Part shown: positions 48,168-59,005 of the stretch, one piece after another
Position numbering within the stretch: position 1 is the first letter of the stretch
How the letters are laid out: each line of letters starts with the position of its first letter
NCBI GenBank assembly: GCA_002323895.1
Contig: DCQM01000148.1
Coordinates: 4,750-68,749, forward strand
Direction: 5' to 3'
DNA length: 64,000 nucleotides
From: Akkermansiaceae bacterium UBA1518
GTDB lineage: Bacteria > Verrucomicrobiota > Verrucomicrobiia > Verrucomicrobiales > Akkermansiaceae
The notes under the pieces: model-generated
The model's database searches: none
What the model was told of the DNA's origin: nothing
What the model saw: the letters and a program-made list of their open reading frames with translations, nothing else
Made by a program: the position numbers and the translations under genes

Positions 48168-50711
48168 GTGTCAAAAACTCTCATCATTGCAGAGAAACCC
48201 TCTGTGGCCACAGATCTCTCCAAAGCCCTCGCCAAAACTCTTGGCAAGTTTACCAAGAAGGGAAAGTCCCGAGATGCCCAGTATTTCGAGAATGACAACG
48301 CTATGATCACCTCGGCGGTTGGTCACCTCATCGAGCTAAAAATGCCGACCGGCCCAAATGGTAAAAACCTTCCCTGGAAGTTTGATGTCCTCCCCGCCAT
48401 CCCCTCTGACTTTGCGCTCCAACCCATTGAACAATCCGAAGGTCGTCTCAAACACGTACTCTCATTAGCCCGTAAAAAAGACGTCACCGAAATCGTAAAT
48501 GCTTGTGATGCCGGACGCGAAGGTGAGCTCATCTTCCAATACATCATGGACTACGGGAAAATTAGCAAGCCCGTGAAACGACTCTGGATGCAGTCCATGA
48601 CAACCGGAGCCATCCAAGAAGCGTGGTCAAGCCTTCGTAAGGGCGAAGAAATGTCGAATCTTTCAGATGCCGCCAAGTGCCGATCGGAATCGGACTGGCT
48701 CGTCGGCCTAAATTCCACTCGCGCTCTCACCTGCTTTCGCTCCCGCCATGGTGGCTTTAATATTACTGCTGCCGGACGAGTTCAAACCCCAACCCTCGCT
48801 ATCCTCGCAAAACGTGAGAAGGAAATCCAAGTCTTTGAATCCACCCCTTACGCTGAAGTCCACGGTAGCTTCGGTGTCGCCGCCGGTGATTACGAAGGAA
48901 AATGGGTTGACCTAAACTTCAAAAAAGACGCAGCTCTTACTCACGGTCGTGCCGAACGGATCTGGGACAGGGAAAAAGCAATGCTCATCAAAGACCGCTG
49001 CAAGGACAAAACTGGCACCGTCACCGAAGAAAAAAAGCCGACCAAACAAATCGCCCCTCAACTCTACGATCTCACTACCCTACAGCGTGAAGCTCCCTTC
49101 ACCGCGAAGAACACCCTCGGTCTTGCTCAGACGCTTTATGAGCGTCACAAGATGATAACCTACCCCCGAACCGATTCGCGTTACCTCCCCGAGGACTATA
49201 TGGCGAACGTAAAACAGATCGTTACTGAACTCTCCGAGTCGTCGTCAGATCTAGCCGGTTGGGCTAAGGATGCCCTCAAGAACGATCGTCTTAAATTTCA
49301 AAAGCGTATCTTTAACAACGCAAAGGTCTCCGACCACTTTGCGATCATCCCGACCGGTCGCGTTGTCAAAATCGACGAACCAGCTGCCAAACTTTACGAT
49401 ATGATCGTGAAGCGCTTCCTCGCAGTCTTCTTCCCACACGCAGAATTCGAAGTGACCAAGCGCCTCACCACAATCGACCACGGATCTGAAAAAGACACCT
49501 TCCGCACCGATGGAAAAATCCTCGTTACTCCTGGATGGCTCTCCGTTTACGGTCGCAAGCCTGGCGTCGGAGCAGGAAAAGATGAACTCTGTGTCGTGCA
49601 GGATGGCGAAGACGCCCAGGCTGTCGCAATCGAAATGCTCGAAAAGGAGACTAACCCGCCTGCCCGCTACACTGAATCCACCCTCCTCTCTGCCATGGAA
49701 GGCGCCGGAAAACTTGTCGATGACGACGCCCTCCGCGAAGCAATGTCCGAGCGTGGCCTTGGAACTCCTGCCACCCGCGCCGCTACTATTGAAGGTCTCA
49801 TCCGTCAAAAATATATTACTCGTGACGGCCGCGAACTCATTGCAACTGGCAAAGGTGTTCGCCTCATCGACCTCCTGCAGGAAATGGACGTCAAGCCACT
49901 CACGAGTCCTGAAATGACTGGCGACTGGGAGGCAAAACTCCATCAAATGGAAAAAGGAGAACTCGCTCGTGACGCCTTCATGAACGAGATCAAAAAATTC
50001 ACCGAGAGTGTTGTCCAGAAAGCGCGTGGCCACTACGAGGAAATCATTTCCCGTCCTTTCGACGACCTCAAGTGCCCCTGCCCAAACTGTAATGCTCCCG
50101 AGCTCAAGCAAACCGACGCCACCTACGAGTGCCGCGAACCGGATTGTGGATTCCGAATTTCAAAATACATCGCCGGACGCCTCCTTACCGAAGAAGAAGC
50201 TACCACTCTTTTTACTACGAAATTCCTCGAACAACGCGAGGGTTTCGTTTCCCGTTTCAACCGTCCGTTTGAAGCTGCTCTCGAACTCACTCAAGCAGTC
50301 TCCAAAACCGGCAAGAAAGGAAAATGGAAAACCGGCTTTGTTTTCGACTCCGACTTGGAATCTGTTGATGACCTCACAGAGGATCAAATGATCAAAGAGG
50401 TCATTTTGACCAACGGGAAACAGGCCAAACTGTATGAAACCGATAAGGCATTTATGGTCCCCGCCATGGTAACAAAAGAAAATCCAGATGGCTTCCGTCT
50501 TGGCAAGACCATCTTACAGAAAGAGCTCACTGCCACTGATGTTGAAAAAATGCTCGTCAGCGGTAAGACTGATCTCCTACCTGGATTCATCTCGAAAAAA
50601 ACTAAGCGCGCTTTCGCAGCACACCTGACTCTTGATCCCGACACCGCAAAAATCGGCTTCGAGTTCGCCCCTCGCAAAACGGCCAAGAAGGCTGCTAAGA
50701 AAAAGGAATAG
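48168..50711 (+). CDS. topB: DNA topoisomerase III
   Basis: A type IA topoisomerase that decatenates DNA. The 847-residue protein begins at GTG 48168 with [16 protein letters not shown] (Toprim). [12 protein letters not shown] gives the acidic metal site, and the catalytic Tyr332 is in [17 protein letters not shown]-terminal zinc-finger motif (CPCPNCNAP to CREPDCGF) and two further topo_Zn-like repeats ([13 protein letters not shown] and [23 protein letters not shown] regions) end in a Lys-rich tail. It follows dprA by 90 bases, and may share its transcript. Confidence 0.95.
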   Translation: MSKTLIIAEKPSVATDLSKALAKTLGKFTKKGKSRDAQYFENDNAMITSAVGHLIELKMPTGPNGKNLPWKFDVLPAIPSDFALQPIEQSEGRLKHVLSLARKKDVTEIVNACDAGREGELIFQYIMDYGKISKPVKRLWMQSMTTGAIQEAWSSLRKGEEMSNLSDAAKCRSESDWLVGLNSTRALTCFRSRHGGFNITAAGRVQTPTLAILAKREKEIQVFESTPYAEVHGSFGVAAGDYEGKWVDLNFKKDAALTHGRAERIWDREKAMLIKDRCKDKTGTVTEEKKPTKQIAPQLYDLTTLQREAPFTAKNTLGLAQTLYERHKMITYPRTDSRYLPEDYMANVKQIVTELSESSSDLAGWAKDALKNDRLKFQKRIFNNAKVSDHFAIIPTGRVVKIDEPAAKLYDMIVKRFLAVFFPHAEFEVTKRLTTIDHGSEKDTFRTDGKILVTPGWLSVYGRKPGVGAGKDELCVVQDGEDAQAVAIEMLEKETNPPARYTESTLLSAMEGAGKLVDDDALREAMSERGLGTPATRAATIEGLIRQKYITRDGRELIATGKGVRLIDLLQEMDVKPLTSPEMTGDWEAKLHQMEKGELARDAFMNEIKKFTESVVQKARGHYEEIISRPFDDLKCPCPNCNAPELKQTDATYECREPDCGFRISKYIAGRLLTEEEATTLFTTKFLEQREGFVSRFNRPFEAALELTQAVSKTGKKGKWKTGFVFDSDLESVDDLTEDQMIKEVILTNGKQAKLYETDKAFMVPAMVTKENPDGFRLGKTILQKELTATDVEKMLVSGKTDLLPGFISKKTKRAFAAHLTLDPDTAKIGFEFAPRKTAKKAAKKKE

Positions 50712-50764
50712 CGGAGTTTTTCTTTGGATTGCAAAAGCTTGCTCCGGCAAGCCAAAGACTCCGC
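50711..50764. terminator. Nested hairpin terminator between topB and the symporter gene
   Basis: The gap between the convergent stops folds almost entirely. An inner stem GCTTGC (50737-50742)/GCAAGC (50747-50752) with a four-base loop is followed on the minus strand by TTTT. An outer stem GCGGAG (50711-50716)/CTCCGC (50759-50764) and CTTTGG (50722-50727)/CCAAAG (50752-50757) encloses it. On the minus strand the inner hairpin is a standard intrinsic terminator for the symporter; on the plus strand the outer stem may serve topB. Confidence 0.75.
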
Positions 50765-52474
50765 CTAGTGATCCTGTGCAGCGGTCTCCTTGCCTCCGGG
50801 AAAGCGAACATTATCGACCAACTCACTAACCTCCTGCGGTGGAGCAGGAGTGAATCGCGCGACAGTGAAGGCAACCGCGAAGTTGATGAGCATCCCAAGA
50901 AATCCAATTCCTTCCGGTGAAATTTGAAAGAGATACTGGTCCTTCGTCCCTCCCATGAATTGGAAATAAATGATGTAGGCCAGAGTAAATCCAATTCCTG
51001 CGACCATCCCGGCTATAGCGCCTTCCTTATTCATCCGGCGAGAGAAGATCCCCATCAACAAGGTCGGAAAGAACGAAGAAGCAGCCAGCCCGAAGGCAAA
51101 GGCCACTGTTTTCGCAATGAAAGTTGCAGGTGGATTTATCCCGAAGTAGATCGCCACCAACAGGGCTCCCAGGGAGGCCAAACGCGCGTATCTTATTTCC
51201 TCTTTATCACTCAAATCAGGCTTCACGACCTTCTTCATAAGATCATGCGAAATTGCGGTTGATAGCACTAGGAGCAACCCAGCGGCCGTCGAGAGTGCCG
51301 CGGCAATACATCCGGCCATGAGAAGCGCGATAACCCACTTTGGCAAACCTCCCATGTAAGGATTCGCCATCACCATGATATCAGGCTTAAAAGTAAGCTC
51401 ATTTAAATCGCCACGCTTCTCACGTTCTGGTCCAAAATGCTGAATTTTTCCGTCTCCATTTTTATCCTGCCAGCTCATGTAACCCGTTTTTTCAAAATGC
51501 CCAAACCACTCAGGAGCTTCTTCACGAGGAGTATCCTGGAGCTTTTCGATCAAATTGACTCTGGAGAAACCTCCAATTGTTGGGGCTGTAAGATAAATCA
51601 CCGCGATGAATACCAATGTCCAGCAAGCAGAAGTGCGAACAGCCTTCACATTTTTCACCGTGAAGAAGCGAACGATCACGTGTGGCAGCCCTGCTGTTCC
51701 ACACATCAATGCAGCTGTGATGCAAAACATGTCGATTCGGGGTAATGAACCGCTCGTATATTTCGCGAAACCTAATTGGGTATTAATATTATCTAACTTA
51801 TCTAGAAATGGCAACGACTCGCCATTCGCCGAATAATCTCCAATAAAACCAAACTGAGGGATGACATTCCCAGTAAGAGTCATCGCAATAAAAATTGCCG
51901 GAATAGTGTAAGCAAATGCCATCACACAATACTGAGCAACTTGCGTGTAAGTAATACCCTTCATCCCACCAAGTCCGGCGTAAAAGAAAACAATCGCTCC
52001 TCCAACCCAGACTCCAGTGGAAATTTCAATTTCAAAAAGAGTGGAAAAGACAACACCCACTCCTCTCATCTGCCCCATAATGTAGGTCAGACAGATGAAA
52101 ATCGCGCAAACGACTGCCACCAAACGGGCCGTCTTGGAATAGTAGCGGTCACCGATAAAATCGGGCACCGTCGCCTTTCCAAATTTCCGCAAAAAAGGCA
52201 CCATTAGGACTGTTAGGAGAACAAATCCGCCGGTCCATCCCATGAGAAGACGAGAGCCATCGTATCCACTCGTTGCCAGTAAACCCGCCATCGAAATAAA
52301 CGTCGCTGCACTCATCCAGTCGGCTGCTGTTGCCATTCCGTTGGCAAATGGAGAAACACCACCACCAGCCGTATAATATTCCTTTGTTGATCCCGCCCGC
52401 TGGCGAACCGCAATACCGATGTAAAGAGCAAAGGACAGCCCGATAAAAATGAAATTCCAAGTATCTTGAGTCAT
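50765..52474 (-). CDS. Sodium:solute symporter, acetate permease-like large subunit
   Basis: A 569-residue polytopic protein of the SSS family, in the subgroup that includes VC_2705-like symporters. Signature: [55 protein letters not shown]. About thirteen hydrophobic segments are seen. It probably takes up a small organic acid with sodium. A hydrophilic insert of about 60 residues ([17 protein letters not shown] to [10 protein letters not shown]) lies between later helices and has an EF-hand-like DKNGDGKI. Its ATG overlaps the stop of the DUF4212 small-subunit gene (ATGA). Confidence 0.92.
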   Translation of the reverse strand: MTQDTWNFIFIGLSFALYIGIAVRQRAGSTKEYYTAGGGVSPFANGMATAADWMSAATFISMAGLLATSGYDGSRLLMGWTGGFVLLTVLMVPFLRKFGKATVPDFIGDRYYSKTARLVAVVCAIFICLTYIMGQMRGVGVVFSTLFEIEISTGVWVGGAIVFFYAGLGGMKGITYTQVAQYCVMAFAYTIPAIFIAMTLTGNVIPQFGFIGDYSANGESLPFLDKLDNINTQLGFAKYTSGSLPRIDMFCITAALMCGTAGLPHVIVRFFTVKNVKAVRTSACWTLVFIAVIYLTAPTIGGFSRVNLIEKLQDTPREEAPEWFGHFEKTGYMSWQDKNGDGKIQHFGPEREKRGDLNELTFKPDIMVMANPYMGGLPKWVIALLMAGCIAAALSTAAGLLLVLSTAISHDLMKKVVKPDLSDKEEIRYARLASLGALLVAIYFGINPPATFIAKTVAFAFGLAASSFFPTLLMGIFSRRMNKEGAIAGMVAGIGFTLAYIIYFQFMGGTKDQYLFQISPEGIGFLGMLINFAVAFTVARFTPAPPQEVSELVDNVRFPGGKETAAQDH

Positions 52475-52749
52475 TTCGTTTCCTCCTTATTCTGTTCAAG
52501 CTTCGACTCAATCTGCTCCATCCAAAATTTATAGCCCAATAAAATGAGCACAAAAGAAATGATCGACCCCTGCTGCGCCATCCAAAAACCAAACGGAGCC
52601 GATCCCACACTCGGAAAATTTCCATCAAGCCAATCACGCAGGAGAATTCCGCAACCAAATGAGGTCAGAAACCAAATCAAAAGGAGTGTCCCCACACATC
52701 GTAAGTGTGCCCTCCAATAACGCCCTTTCGCGGTCTTCGTTTTTTCCAT
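52471..52749 (-). CDS. DUF4212 symporter small subunit
   Basis: A 92-residue protein of DUF4212/TIGR03647, the small partner of this class of sodium:solute symporter. It shows an [17 protein letters not shown] start, two membrane helices (about 15-35 and 55-78), and the [20 protein letters not shown] signature. It begins a two-gene operon with the large subunit, overlapping by four bases, and diverges from the acyl-activating enzyme gene. Confidence 0.92.
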   Translation of the reverse strand: MEKTKTAKGRYWRAHLRCVGTLLLIWFLTSFGCGILLRDWLDGNFPSVGSAPFGFWMAQQGSIISFVLILLGYKFWMEQIESKLEQNKEETK

Positions 52750-52887
52750 ATCAATTGTGTTTCGGAAGGCTTAACAACTCGACAGGGCTGCTGAAAGCCT
52801 GAAAGCGAGGCTTGGGCATTTTTCGTTTTGACCCAGAGTAATTCATGCTTTCCTCCTCCGGCGGCTACATCCGCACCAGATTCTCTC

Positions 52888-55038
52888 ATGAGCACCCCCA
52901 TCGAGGTCCGTTCTCTGGACCGTCTCCCAAGAGACGGATGCCTCATCGTGCCCGGTCGACTCAATGCAAATCAAGCGAATGAACTTGCTTCTAGCCTAGC
53001 TGGCCGAAACATCACTTGGTTGGTGGAAGAAACTGTGACTCTCACCGAGGAACTCCAGTCTTACCTCCAGCACAGTGGTCATCGTGGAGCGGCATTTTCT
53101 AAAACGGATGAATCTCTACCGGATGTCGGTAGAAATCTTGGGCCTAAAATTGAAGCTGATGGCGTTCTCATCTTCGTTCCTGGCGTCACCAACGTTCGTT
53201 CTGGATCCTCCTGCCATATTCCTTCCGATATCCTTCAAGCCCTCTGCCAACTTGAGGTCCCTATTATACCTCTTGATGTTTCGGTCCCCGCGGAAATGAA
53301 ACTTGGGATCGAAAATTCGGCCAAGTTTCCAGCCGCCATTCTTAATTTTAGCAAAGCTATTCCTCGTGGTCAGGCCACCATTGCCCGCTACCGTGAAGCA
53401 CTGCTAATGGCCTCCGAAGAAAGTTTTTCCAGCCGTGGTTTCCTTAAAGAATCTCTCGCGATAGCAATCCTTCAGGGGCTCAAAAAACACTCTAAAAAGA
53501 ACAGTCTTTACGACGGCACCGACGATTCCGAACTCTCCTTCGACAAAATTCTCGGGGCGTCCCTCGCTCTTTCAAAAGAAATAAAACTAGCAACCAAAAA
53601 AAAGCGTGTCGGTGTAATACTTCCTCCTGGCCGTGGTGGAACGATTGCCAACATCGCCGTCCTTTTCGCCAATAAGATTCCGGTGAATCTCAACTTCACC
53701 GCTTCACATGAAGCCATCGGCTCCGCAATTCGCCAAGCGGACCTAGATCGTTTCATCACCGCCGACCCGTTTGTTCGAAAGGTCGCTGATTTTCCATGGC
53801 CACCCAACCGGGATCTCCTCTTTATCGAGAGAATTCTTCCGAGGATTAAGAAAAAAATCGTTAAGTGGGTCTTATTTGGAAAAATCTTCCCAGCACAAGT
53901 CATCGCCAAGCTTCACGGCATAGGCAAATCAAAAGGCGACGAAGAAGCACTCCTCCTTTTCACCTCTGGTTCATCGGGAGAACCCAAGGGAGTTCCACTC
54001 ACCCACCGAAACTTGCTAGCCAATGTTTGTCAGTTCGGGCGTCAACTTGATCTTCCTAAAGAGACTAAACTCCTAGGGTGCCTTCCTCTTTTCCATTCCT
54101 TCGGCACTACGGCTACTCTTCTCTTCCCCATCATTGAAGGCCTTGACCTTGTCACTTACCCGTCACCTTTAGAGACGAAACGTCTCGCTGAATTGATCTC
54201 GCAACATCAAGTAAGCCTCCTCCTCACCACTCCCACTTTCCTCCGTGGATACATGCGCCGCGTAAAGCCCGAAATGCTCTCATCTTTGAAGATCGTAGTT
54301 ACAGGAGCCGAAAAACTAGCCGAAAACCTTGCCAATTCCTTCGAAGAAAAATTTGGGATCCTCCCCATGGAAGGCTACGGCCTCACTGAGACATCTCCCG
54401 CCGCCACAATCAACCTGCCAGATCCCGCCGCTGAAAATGGTCTACCCGTTATCCCTTCCCAGCGCTTCACATCTGTCGGCCGCCCCCTACCCGGTCTTGC
54501 CATCCGCATCACCAACCCGGCCACCGACGAGAAAAACACGATTGATCAATCTGGCATCATCTGGATGAAGGGATCGAATATTTTCAACGGATATCTCGGC
54601 CGCCCAGAAATCACGGAAGAAGTGATTGATGAAAGCGGGTGGTTCAAATCAGGCGATGTCGGTCGCATCGATGATGAGGGTTTCCTCTTCATCGAAGGCA
54701 GACTCTCCCGTTTTTCCAAAATCGCCGGCGAAATGGTTCCACACGAAAACGTCGAAGCTGCTGTCAACCGTGTCTGGAATCTCGACAACGAAATCGAGCC
54801 GAAAGTTGCCATAGTTGGAATACCGGATGAAAAGAAGGGTGAAGCCATCGCACTTCTTTCAACGATTTCCGGCCCTGCGATTGAGCAAGAAAACCTCGAT
54901 CTCCGTTACAAACTTCTCGACGAAGGCCTCCCCTCACTTTGGTGCCCTAAAACAATCATCCCAGTTGAAGAAATCCCTATCCTCGCCTCAGGCAAGCTCG
55001 ACATCAAGGGCTGTGAAGAGCTCCTTGCCAACTCCTGA
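52888..55038 (+). CDS. Aas-like acyl-activating enzyme with a decayed acyltransferase domain
   Basis: A 716-residue protein. Residues about 225-716 are a complete AMP-forming acyl-CoA/ACP synthetase: FTSGSSGEPKGVPLTHRN (T359), LPLFHSFG, GYGLTETSPAA, SGDVGRIDDEGFLFIEGR and the adenylation Lys in SGKLDIKG. Residues 1 to about 215 look like a PlsC acyltransferase that has lost its catalytic residues: IVPGRLNANQANEL stands where H-x4-D should be (Arg24, Gln29), and IFVPGVTNVRSG replaces FAEGQLSRTG. No MFS part is present. I chose ATG 52888; a TTG at 52828 would add 20 residues. It overlaps the MidA-type gene. Confidence 0.85.
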   Translation: MSTPIEVRSLDRLPRDGCLIVPGRLNANQANELASSLAGRNITWLVEETVTLTEELQSYLQHSGHRGAAFSKTDESLPDVGRNLGPKIEADGVLIFVPGVTNVRSGSSCHIPSDILQALCQLEVPIIPLDVSVPAEMKLGIENSAKFPAAILNFSKAIPRGQATIARYREALLMASEESFSSRGFLKESLAIAILQGLKKHSKKNSLYDGTDDSELSFDKILGASLALSKEIKLATKKKRVGVILPPGRGGTIANIAVLFANKIPVNLNFTASHEAIGSAIRQADLDRFITADPFVRKVADFPWPPNRDLLFIERILPRIKKKIVKWVLFGKIFPAQVIAKLHGIGKSKGDEEALLLFTSGSSGEPKGVPLTHRNLLANVCQFGRQLDLPKETKLLGCLPLFHSFGTTATLLFPIIEGLDLVTYPSPLETKRLAELISQHQVSLLLTTPTFLRGYMRRVKPEMLSSLKIVVTGAEKLAENLANSFEEKFGILPMEGYGLTETSPAATINLPDPAAENGLPVIPSQRFTSVGRPLPGLAIRITNPATDEKNTIDQSGIIWMKGSNIFNGYLGRPEITEEVIDESGWFKSGDVGRIDDEGFLFIEGRLSRFSKIAGEMVPHENVEAAVNRVWNLDNEIEPKVAIVGIPDEKKGEAIALLSTISGPAIEQENLDLRYKLLDEGLPSLWCPKTIIPVEEIPILASGKLDIKGCEELLANS

Positions 55039-55948
55039 ATCCGGACCCATTCGCTTCGACCATTTCATGGCTGATGCGCTTTACGGGCCTAAGGGATACT
55101 ATACCAGTCCGCGCTCGATCATTGGCCCGCGGGGTGATTTTACCACCACCCCAAAGCTTACCAAACTTCTCGCTCGAACAATTGCCGAATGGATTGAATC
55201 CGCCTGGAAACGCCAAGGCCAAAAGCTTCCGGTCATCGAACTCGGCCCTGGCGATGGAACCCTTGCTAGGGATATCCGAAGCTCCCTCGGGTTTTTTTCC
55301 CGCCAGAAATTAGATTACCATTTCGTGGAAATTTCACCTCACCTCGCCAAGCAACAGCAGGAGAAAAACAAAGGGACCTGGCACACCACTCTCAGTGATA
55401 CCCTAGTGGCCACTCGAGGCTCAGCCCTTATCATTTCAAATGAATTCTTTGATGCCTTTCCGGTGCGGATTTTCAATCAAGCACTAGAAGAGCTCTATCT
55501 CGGTCCAAAAAAGGAAGAAATCTGGCAACCGTGCCATGACATCCCCAATTCCTCGTTATTCAAAGAATTACCACTCCGCTTTGAAGTTGCGGATTCCATT
55601 GCGCAATGGTTTCGGAGTGATCTCAGCAAACTTAAAAAAGGTGAGGTCCTAAGCCTCGATTACGGCGGCGATTCGGAAGAAATCTACCATCGTCGTCCAC
55701 TTGGAACACTCCGTGCCTATGCACACCACATGCGCCTCCTTCCTCCAGACGCCTACCAAAACCCTGGCAAGCAAGACCTCACCTTCGACGTTTATTTTCC
55801 CGATCTAATTGAATGGGGGGAGAAGATTGGATTGGAGACAGAAAGCCTGATCACTCAAGCTGAATTCCTCGGGACGAATGATCTCGAAGGAGCCGGTGGG
55901 GCATTCAAAGTGCTTCATCAAAAAATGATCGCTTCCCAAAATTCTTAG
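55013..55948 (+). CDS. MidA/NDUFAF7-family SAM-dependent methyltransferase
   Basis: A COG1565-type class I methyltransferase of about 311 residues; relatives methylate an Arg of complex I, but the bacterial role is less known. Family motifs are GPIRFDHFMADALYGPKGYY, VIELGPGDGTLARDI (SAM-binding), HFVEISPHLAKQQ, ISNEFFDAFPV and LSLDYGG. The start must precede GPIRF: GTG 55013 or TTG 55025, both inside the preceding gene, which ends at 55038. I took GTG; the exact start is unsure. The stop codons of this gene and the convergent DUF1080 gene overlap. Confidence 0.87.
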   Translation: MKSSLPTPESGPIRFDHFMADALYGPKGYYTSPRSIIGPRGDFTTTPKLTKLLARTIAEWIESAWKRQGQKLPVIELGPGDGTLARDIRSSLGFFSRQKLDYHFVEISPHLAKQQQEKNKGTWHTTLSDTLVATRGSALIISNEFFDAFPVRIFNQALEELYLGPKKEEIWQPCHDIPNSSLFKELPLRFEVADSIAQWFRSDLSKLKKGEVLSLDYGGDSEEIYHRRPLGTLRAYAHHMRLLPPDAYQNPGKQDLTFDVYFPDLIEWGEKIGLETESLITQAEFLGTNDLEGAGGAFKVLHQKMIASQNS

Positions 55949-56544
55949 AGTTCTTTAAGTATGATTTTCCGGTAACTGACTTCGAATGGTGGACCGCTGT
56001 GAGCTTGCAGCGCGATATAGCCATCCAAGGGAATCGACTCATCCTCTTCAGTATAATCGCAAGTGAGGATCCCATTAATCCACATCCGGATTCTCTTGCC
56101 TTCACATCGAATCCTGTAGTTATTCCAGCCCTCCTTTGCCGCCTTGGCAGATCCCTCCGTTGCAAAAGGCGCCAGAAACCTCCTTCGACGTGATTCATCG
56201 TAAAGTTTCCCCCAATATCCTGGCCCCACATCAGCCTGATAACCGATCATTTCATGATGATCCTTAATCCGCTCACTACGGATCTGGATTCCTGCATTGG
56301 GCCTCTTTCCTTCAACCTTAACCTGCAAAGTAAGCTCAAAATTTTTATGGCGCTTCTCCGTTGTAATGAAGGTGTTGTGGGGAACGTTTTTATCGAGCGA
56401 TCCCCCGACAATCGCACCATCCTTGATTGTCCACATCCAAGCTTCTTTTTCCTGAACCATCCACCCTTTTAAGGATTTGCCATCAAAAAGAGATTGCCCT
56501 CCAGCAAATGAGATGCTCAATATTATCCAAAAAAGTAATTTCAT
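55945..56544 (-). CDS. Exported DUF1080 (3-keto-disaccharide hydrolase-like) protein
   Basis: A 199-residue protein with a signal peptide (1-16). It matches DUF1080: SLFDGKSLKGWMV, WTIKDGAIVGG, FELTLQVKVEG, NAGIQIRS, GWNNYRIRCEGKRIRMWINGI and YIALQAHSGPPFEVSYRKI. The fold is a concanavalin-like jelly roll; some members hydrolyse 3-keto-glycosides or bind sugars. It is likely periplasmic. It overlaps the MidA-type gene tail to tail by four bases and diverges from the PVC-type dehydrogenase gene by about 100 bases. Confidence 0.9.
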   Translation of the reverse strand: MKLLFWIILSISFAGGQSLFDGKSLKGWMVQEKEAWMWTIKDGAIVGGSLDKNVPHNTFITTEKRHKNFELTLQVKVEGKRPNAGIQIRSERIKDHHEMIGYQADVGPGYWGKLYDESRRRRFLAPFATEGSAKAAKEGWNNYRIRCEGKRIRMWINGILTCDYTEEDESIPLDGYIALQAHSGPPFEVSYRKIILKEL

Positions 56545-56647
56545 AATTAAATATTGATCATTACGGAAGCCGGGTCGATTACCAAAAGCCTTCCTTTTAG
56601 ATGTTTTTTTCGTTAGTATTCGGCATTTAAGCGCGTAAATTTACTCC

Positions 56648-58969
56648 ATGAGATATTGCGTTGCTGGAACCTTGATTGGTCTTATCGGCCTTTCCCCTGT
56701 CCTTGCCCAAAATGGCGATCGAAAAGGACATGATAAGATGGGTAAAATCGTCCCCGAAAACTTGATCCCCCCTGCTCCGGTTCTAACCGTCGACGAAGCA
56801 CTCAAGACCTTTACAATCGAAAAAGGATTCGTGATCGAACCTGTTGCTGCAGAGCCACTAGTCGATAAGCCAGTCGCTTTGACCTTCGATCCTTCCGGGC
56901 GGATGTGGGTTTGCGAAATGCGCGGCTACATGCCGGATATTGACGGCAAACTTGAAAATAAAGCTACTGGGCGTATCGCTATTTTGGAGGATAGTAACGG
57001 GGACGGGCAGGTAGACAAAAGAACCACTTTTCTTGACAAAATTGTTCTTCCGCGCGCGATTTCTCTGGTCCCCGGCGGCATTCTTTATGGTGACCAAGAT
57101 AATCTCTACTTCGTGGCCCGAGACGGCGACAAACCGAAAGGAAAGGCTGTGGTGGTAGACAACAAATTCGCCCCCGGCGGTAACGTAGAACACAAGACTA
57201 ACGGCTTGATGGCTGGAATCGACAACTGGTTGTATAACGCCAAGTCAAACGCACGCTTCAAATTCATTCCCGGCGAAAACAAAGTCATCAAGGACGCTAC
57301 TGCTTTTCGTGGCCAGTGGGGAATCAGCAGGGACAACTTCGGTCGCCTTTTCCACAACTCAAATAGTACTCTTTTAATCGGAGATCGAGTTCTTCCCAAC
57401 CTCCTTAACGGAAATAAGTCGGCCAAAATGAAGGCCAAAACGACCGAGCGTATTGGCTCAAACGCTGTCTTCCCCGGGCGTGTCACCCCGGGTCTTAACC
57501 GTGCTTACATTTCCTCGCACAACGGTTACAGCTCAAACACCATTGACCCCAAAACATTCAAACTCACCAACGCCACGGGCGCTTGCGGCCCTGTCATCTA
57601 TCGTGGCAACAACCTCCCCGCGTCAATCAACGGAAATGGCTTTGTCTGCGAATCGTCCGCTCAGCTCATCAAGATGATCGGGATTGAAAATAAGAATGGG
57701 ACGCTCAAGGGATCGCACCCGCTTGAGAAGCGCGACTTCCTTACCTCTACCGACGAGCGGTTCCGCCCGGTCAATATGTATAATGCACCAGACGGCTCCC
57801 TCTATATTCTAGACATGTATCACGGTATCATCCAGCACAAGACCTACATGACCACCTACCTTCGTGGGCAAACTCTCAGTCGTGGACTAGAGGGCCCGGG
57901 CTATGGGCACGGCCGCATCTACCGCATTCGTTCCTCCAATAAGCCACTAGCAAAAGTCGAAGATCTTGCGAAAGCCTCCGATATCGAGCTCATCAAAAAA
58001 CTAGATAGCCCCATCGGCGCGGTTCGTGACCTTGCACAGAAGGAACTGATCGACCGCAAGGCTGACCCCAAGCCTATTGTCGCAGCACTCTCAACCGGTT
58101 CAGCTGGTGACCTAACCAGCATTCACTTACTTTGGACTCTCGAAGGCCTGGGAGCACTGAAAGCAAAGCACCTCGTTGGAGCCCTCACTTCCAAGAACGA
58201 AGAGCTTATTTCGAGTGCGCTTTACGCTGCACTCTCGCTGACTGACAGCGAACTAATAAAGCTCGAGTCATCAGTGGCGGCCGTGAGGGCCACCACAATG
58301 ACTGCTCCTTACATCGCCCGTATTCTTGCCACGACTCCAAGTCCAATTGCACAGGAAAGGCTCGTCGTCTTCCTCAAACGGCATCACAAAACATCACTTG
58401 TTCGAGAAGCCGCAATCTCAGGGTTAAGTGGAACAGCGATTCTTTTTGACAAAGTAAATAAGGGTCGCTTCAGCGAGAAAAGCTTCGACAAATGGCTCAA
58501 AGAATCCAAGCGCGGCCCGCAAAAGCAGATCGACCCGAAGACTCTTCTCAAGGGAGATCACCTCGCTTCATTTATCCGAGGCGAGAAGCTTTACAGCACC
58601 ACGGCAGCCTGTATCGGTTGCCATGGTCAGGACGGGGCAGGACTACCTAACCTAGGTCCCCAGCTTGACGGATCCGATTGGGTCACTGGAAGCGAGAGCC
58701 GTCTCGTAAAGATCCTCATCCACGGCTTGACTGGCCCAATTCAGATCAATCAAAGGACCTTCACTCCACAGGCCTTCATGCCAGGTCTTGGAGTCAACCC
58801 CACAATCAAAGATGGAGACATCGCCGATGTCTCAACCTTTATTCGTGCAAACTGGACCAACCGTGCCCAAAAGGTTACCGAGGCCACCGTCGCCAAAATT
58901 CGCAAGGAAACCTCAGATCGCTCGGCCGGACAGATGTATTCTCAAAAGGACTTTCCGGCAAATAAGTAG
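56648..58969 (+). CDS. Exported PVC-type heme-binding dehydrogenase with HEAT-like middle and cytochrome c
   Basis: A 773-residue protein with a signal peptide (1-20). A propeller of the membrane-bound dehydrogenase type found across the PVC group covers about 50-440 (FVIEPVAAEPLVDKPVALTFDPSGRMWVCEMRGYMPD, NVEHKTNGLMAGIDNWLYNA, YILDMYHGIIQH). Helical HEAT-like repeats run about 450-600. The C-terminal cytochrome c has CIGCH (Cys655, Cys658, His659) and a likely Met ligand in PQAFMPGLG. It probably oxidises a sugar or alcohol in the periplasm. The neighbouring DUF1080 protein fits a sugar pathway. It ends in a strong terminator. Confidence 0.9.
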   Translation: MRYCVAGTLIGLIGLSPVLAQNGDRKGHDKMGKIVPENLIPPAPVLTVDEALKTFTIEKGFVIEPVAAEPLVDKPVALTFDPSGRMWVCEMRGYMPDIDGKLENKATGRIAILEDSNGDGQVDKRTTFLDKIVLPRAISLVPGGILYGDQDNLYFVARDGDKPKGKAVVVDNKFAPGGNVEHKTNGLMAGIDNWLYNAKSNARFKFIPGENKVIKDATAFRGQWGISRDNFGRLFHNSNSTLLIGDRVLPNLLNGNKSAKMKAKTTERIGSNAVFPGRVTPGLNRAYISSHNGYSSNTIDPKTFKLTNATGACGPVIYRGNNLPASINGNGFVCESSAQLIKMIGIENKNGTLKGSHPLEKRDFLTSTDERFRPVNMYNAPDGSLYILDMYHGIIQHKTYMTTYLRGQTLSRGLEGPGYGHGRIYRIRSSNKPLAKVEDLAKASDIELIKKLDSPIGAVRDLAQKELIDRKADPKPIVAALSTGSAGDLTSIHLLWTLEGLGALKAKHLVGALTSKNEELISSALYAALSLTDSELIKLESSVAAVRATTMTAPYIARILATTPSPIAQERLVVFLKRHHKTSLVREAAISGLSGTAILFDKVNKGRFSEKSFDKWLKESKRGPQKQIDPKTLLKGDHLASFIRGEKLYSTTAACIGCHGQDGAGLPNLGPQLDGSDWVTGSESRLVKILIHGLTGPIQINQRTFTPQAFMPGLGVNPTIKDGDIADVSTFIRANWTNRAQKVTEATVAKIRKETSDRSAGQMYSQKDFPANK

Positions 58970-59005
58970 GACAAGATCCTAGCTTCTTATCAAACCTCTT
59001 CAGCG

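Noticed and set aside
49251..50111. A 286-codon open frame antisense to topB
   Set aside because: It is a shadow of the real topB frame, which has all family motifs; the antisense product has no recognisable domain.
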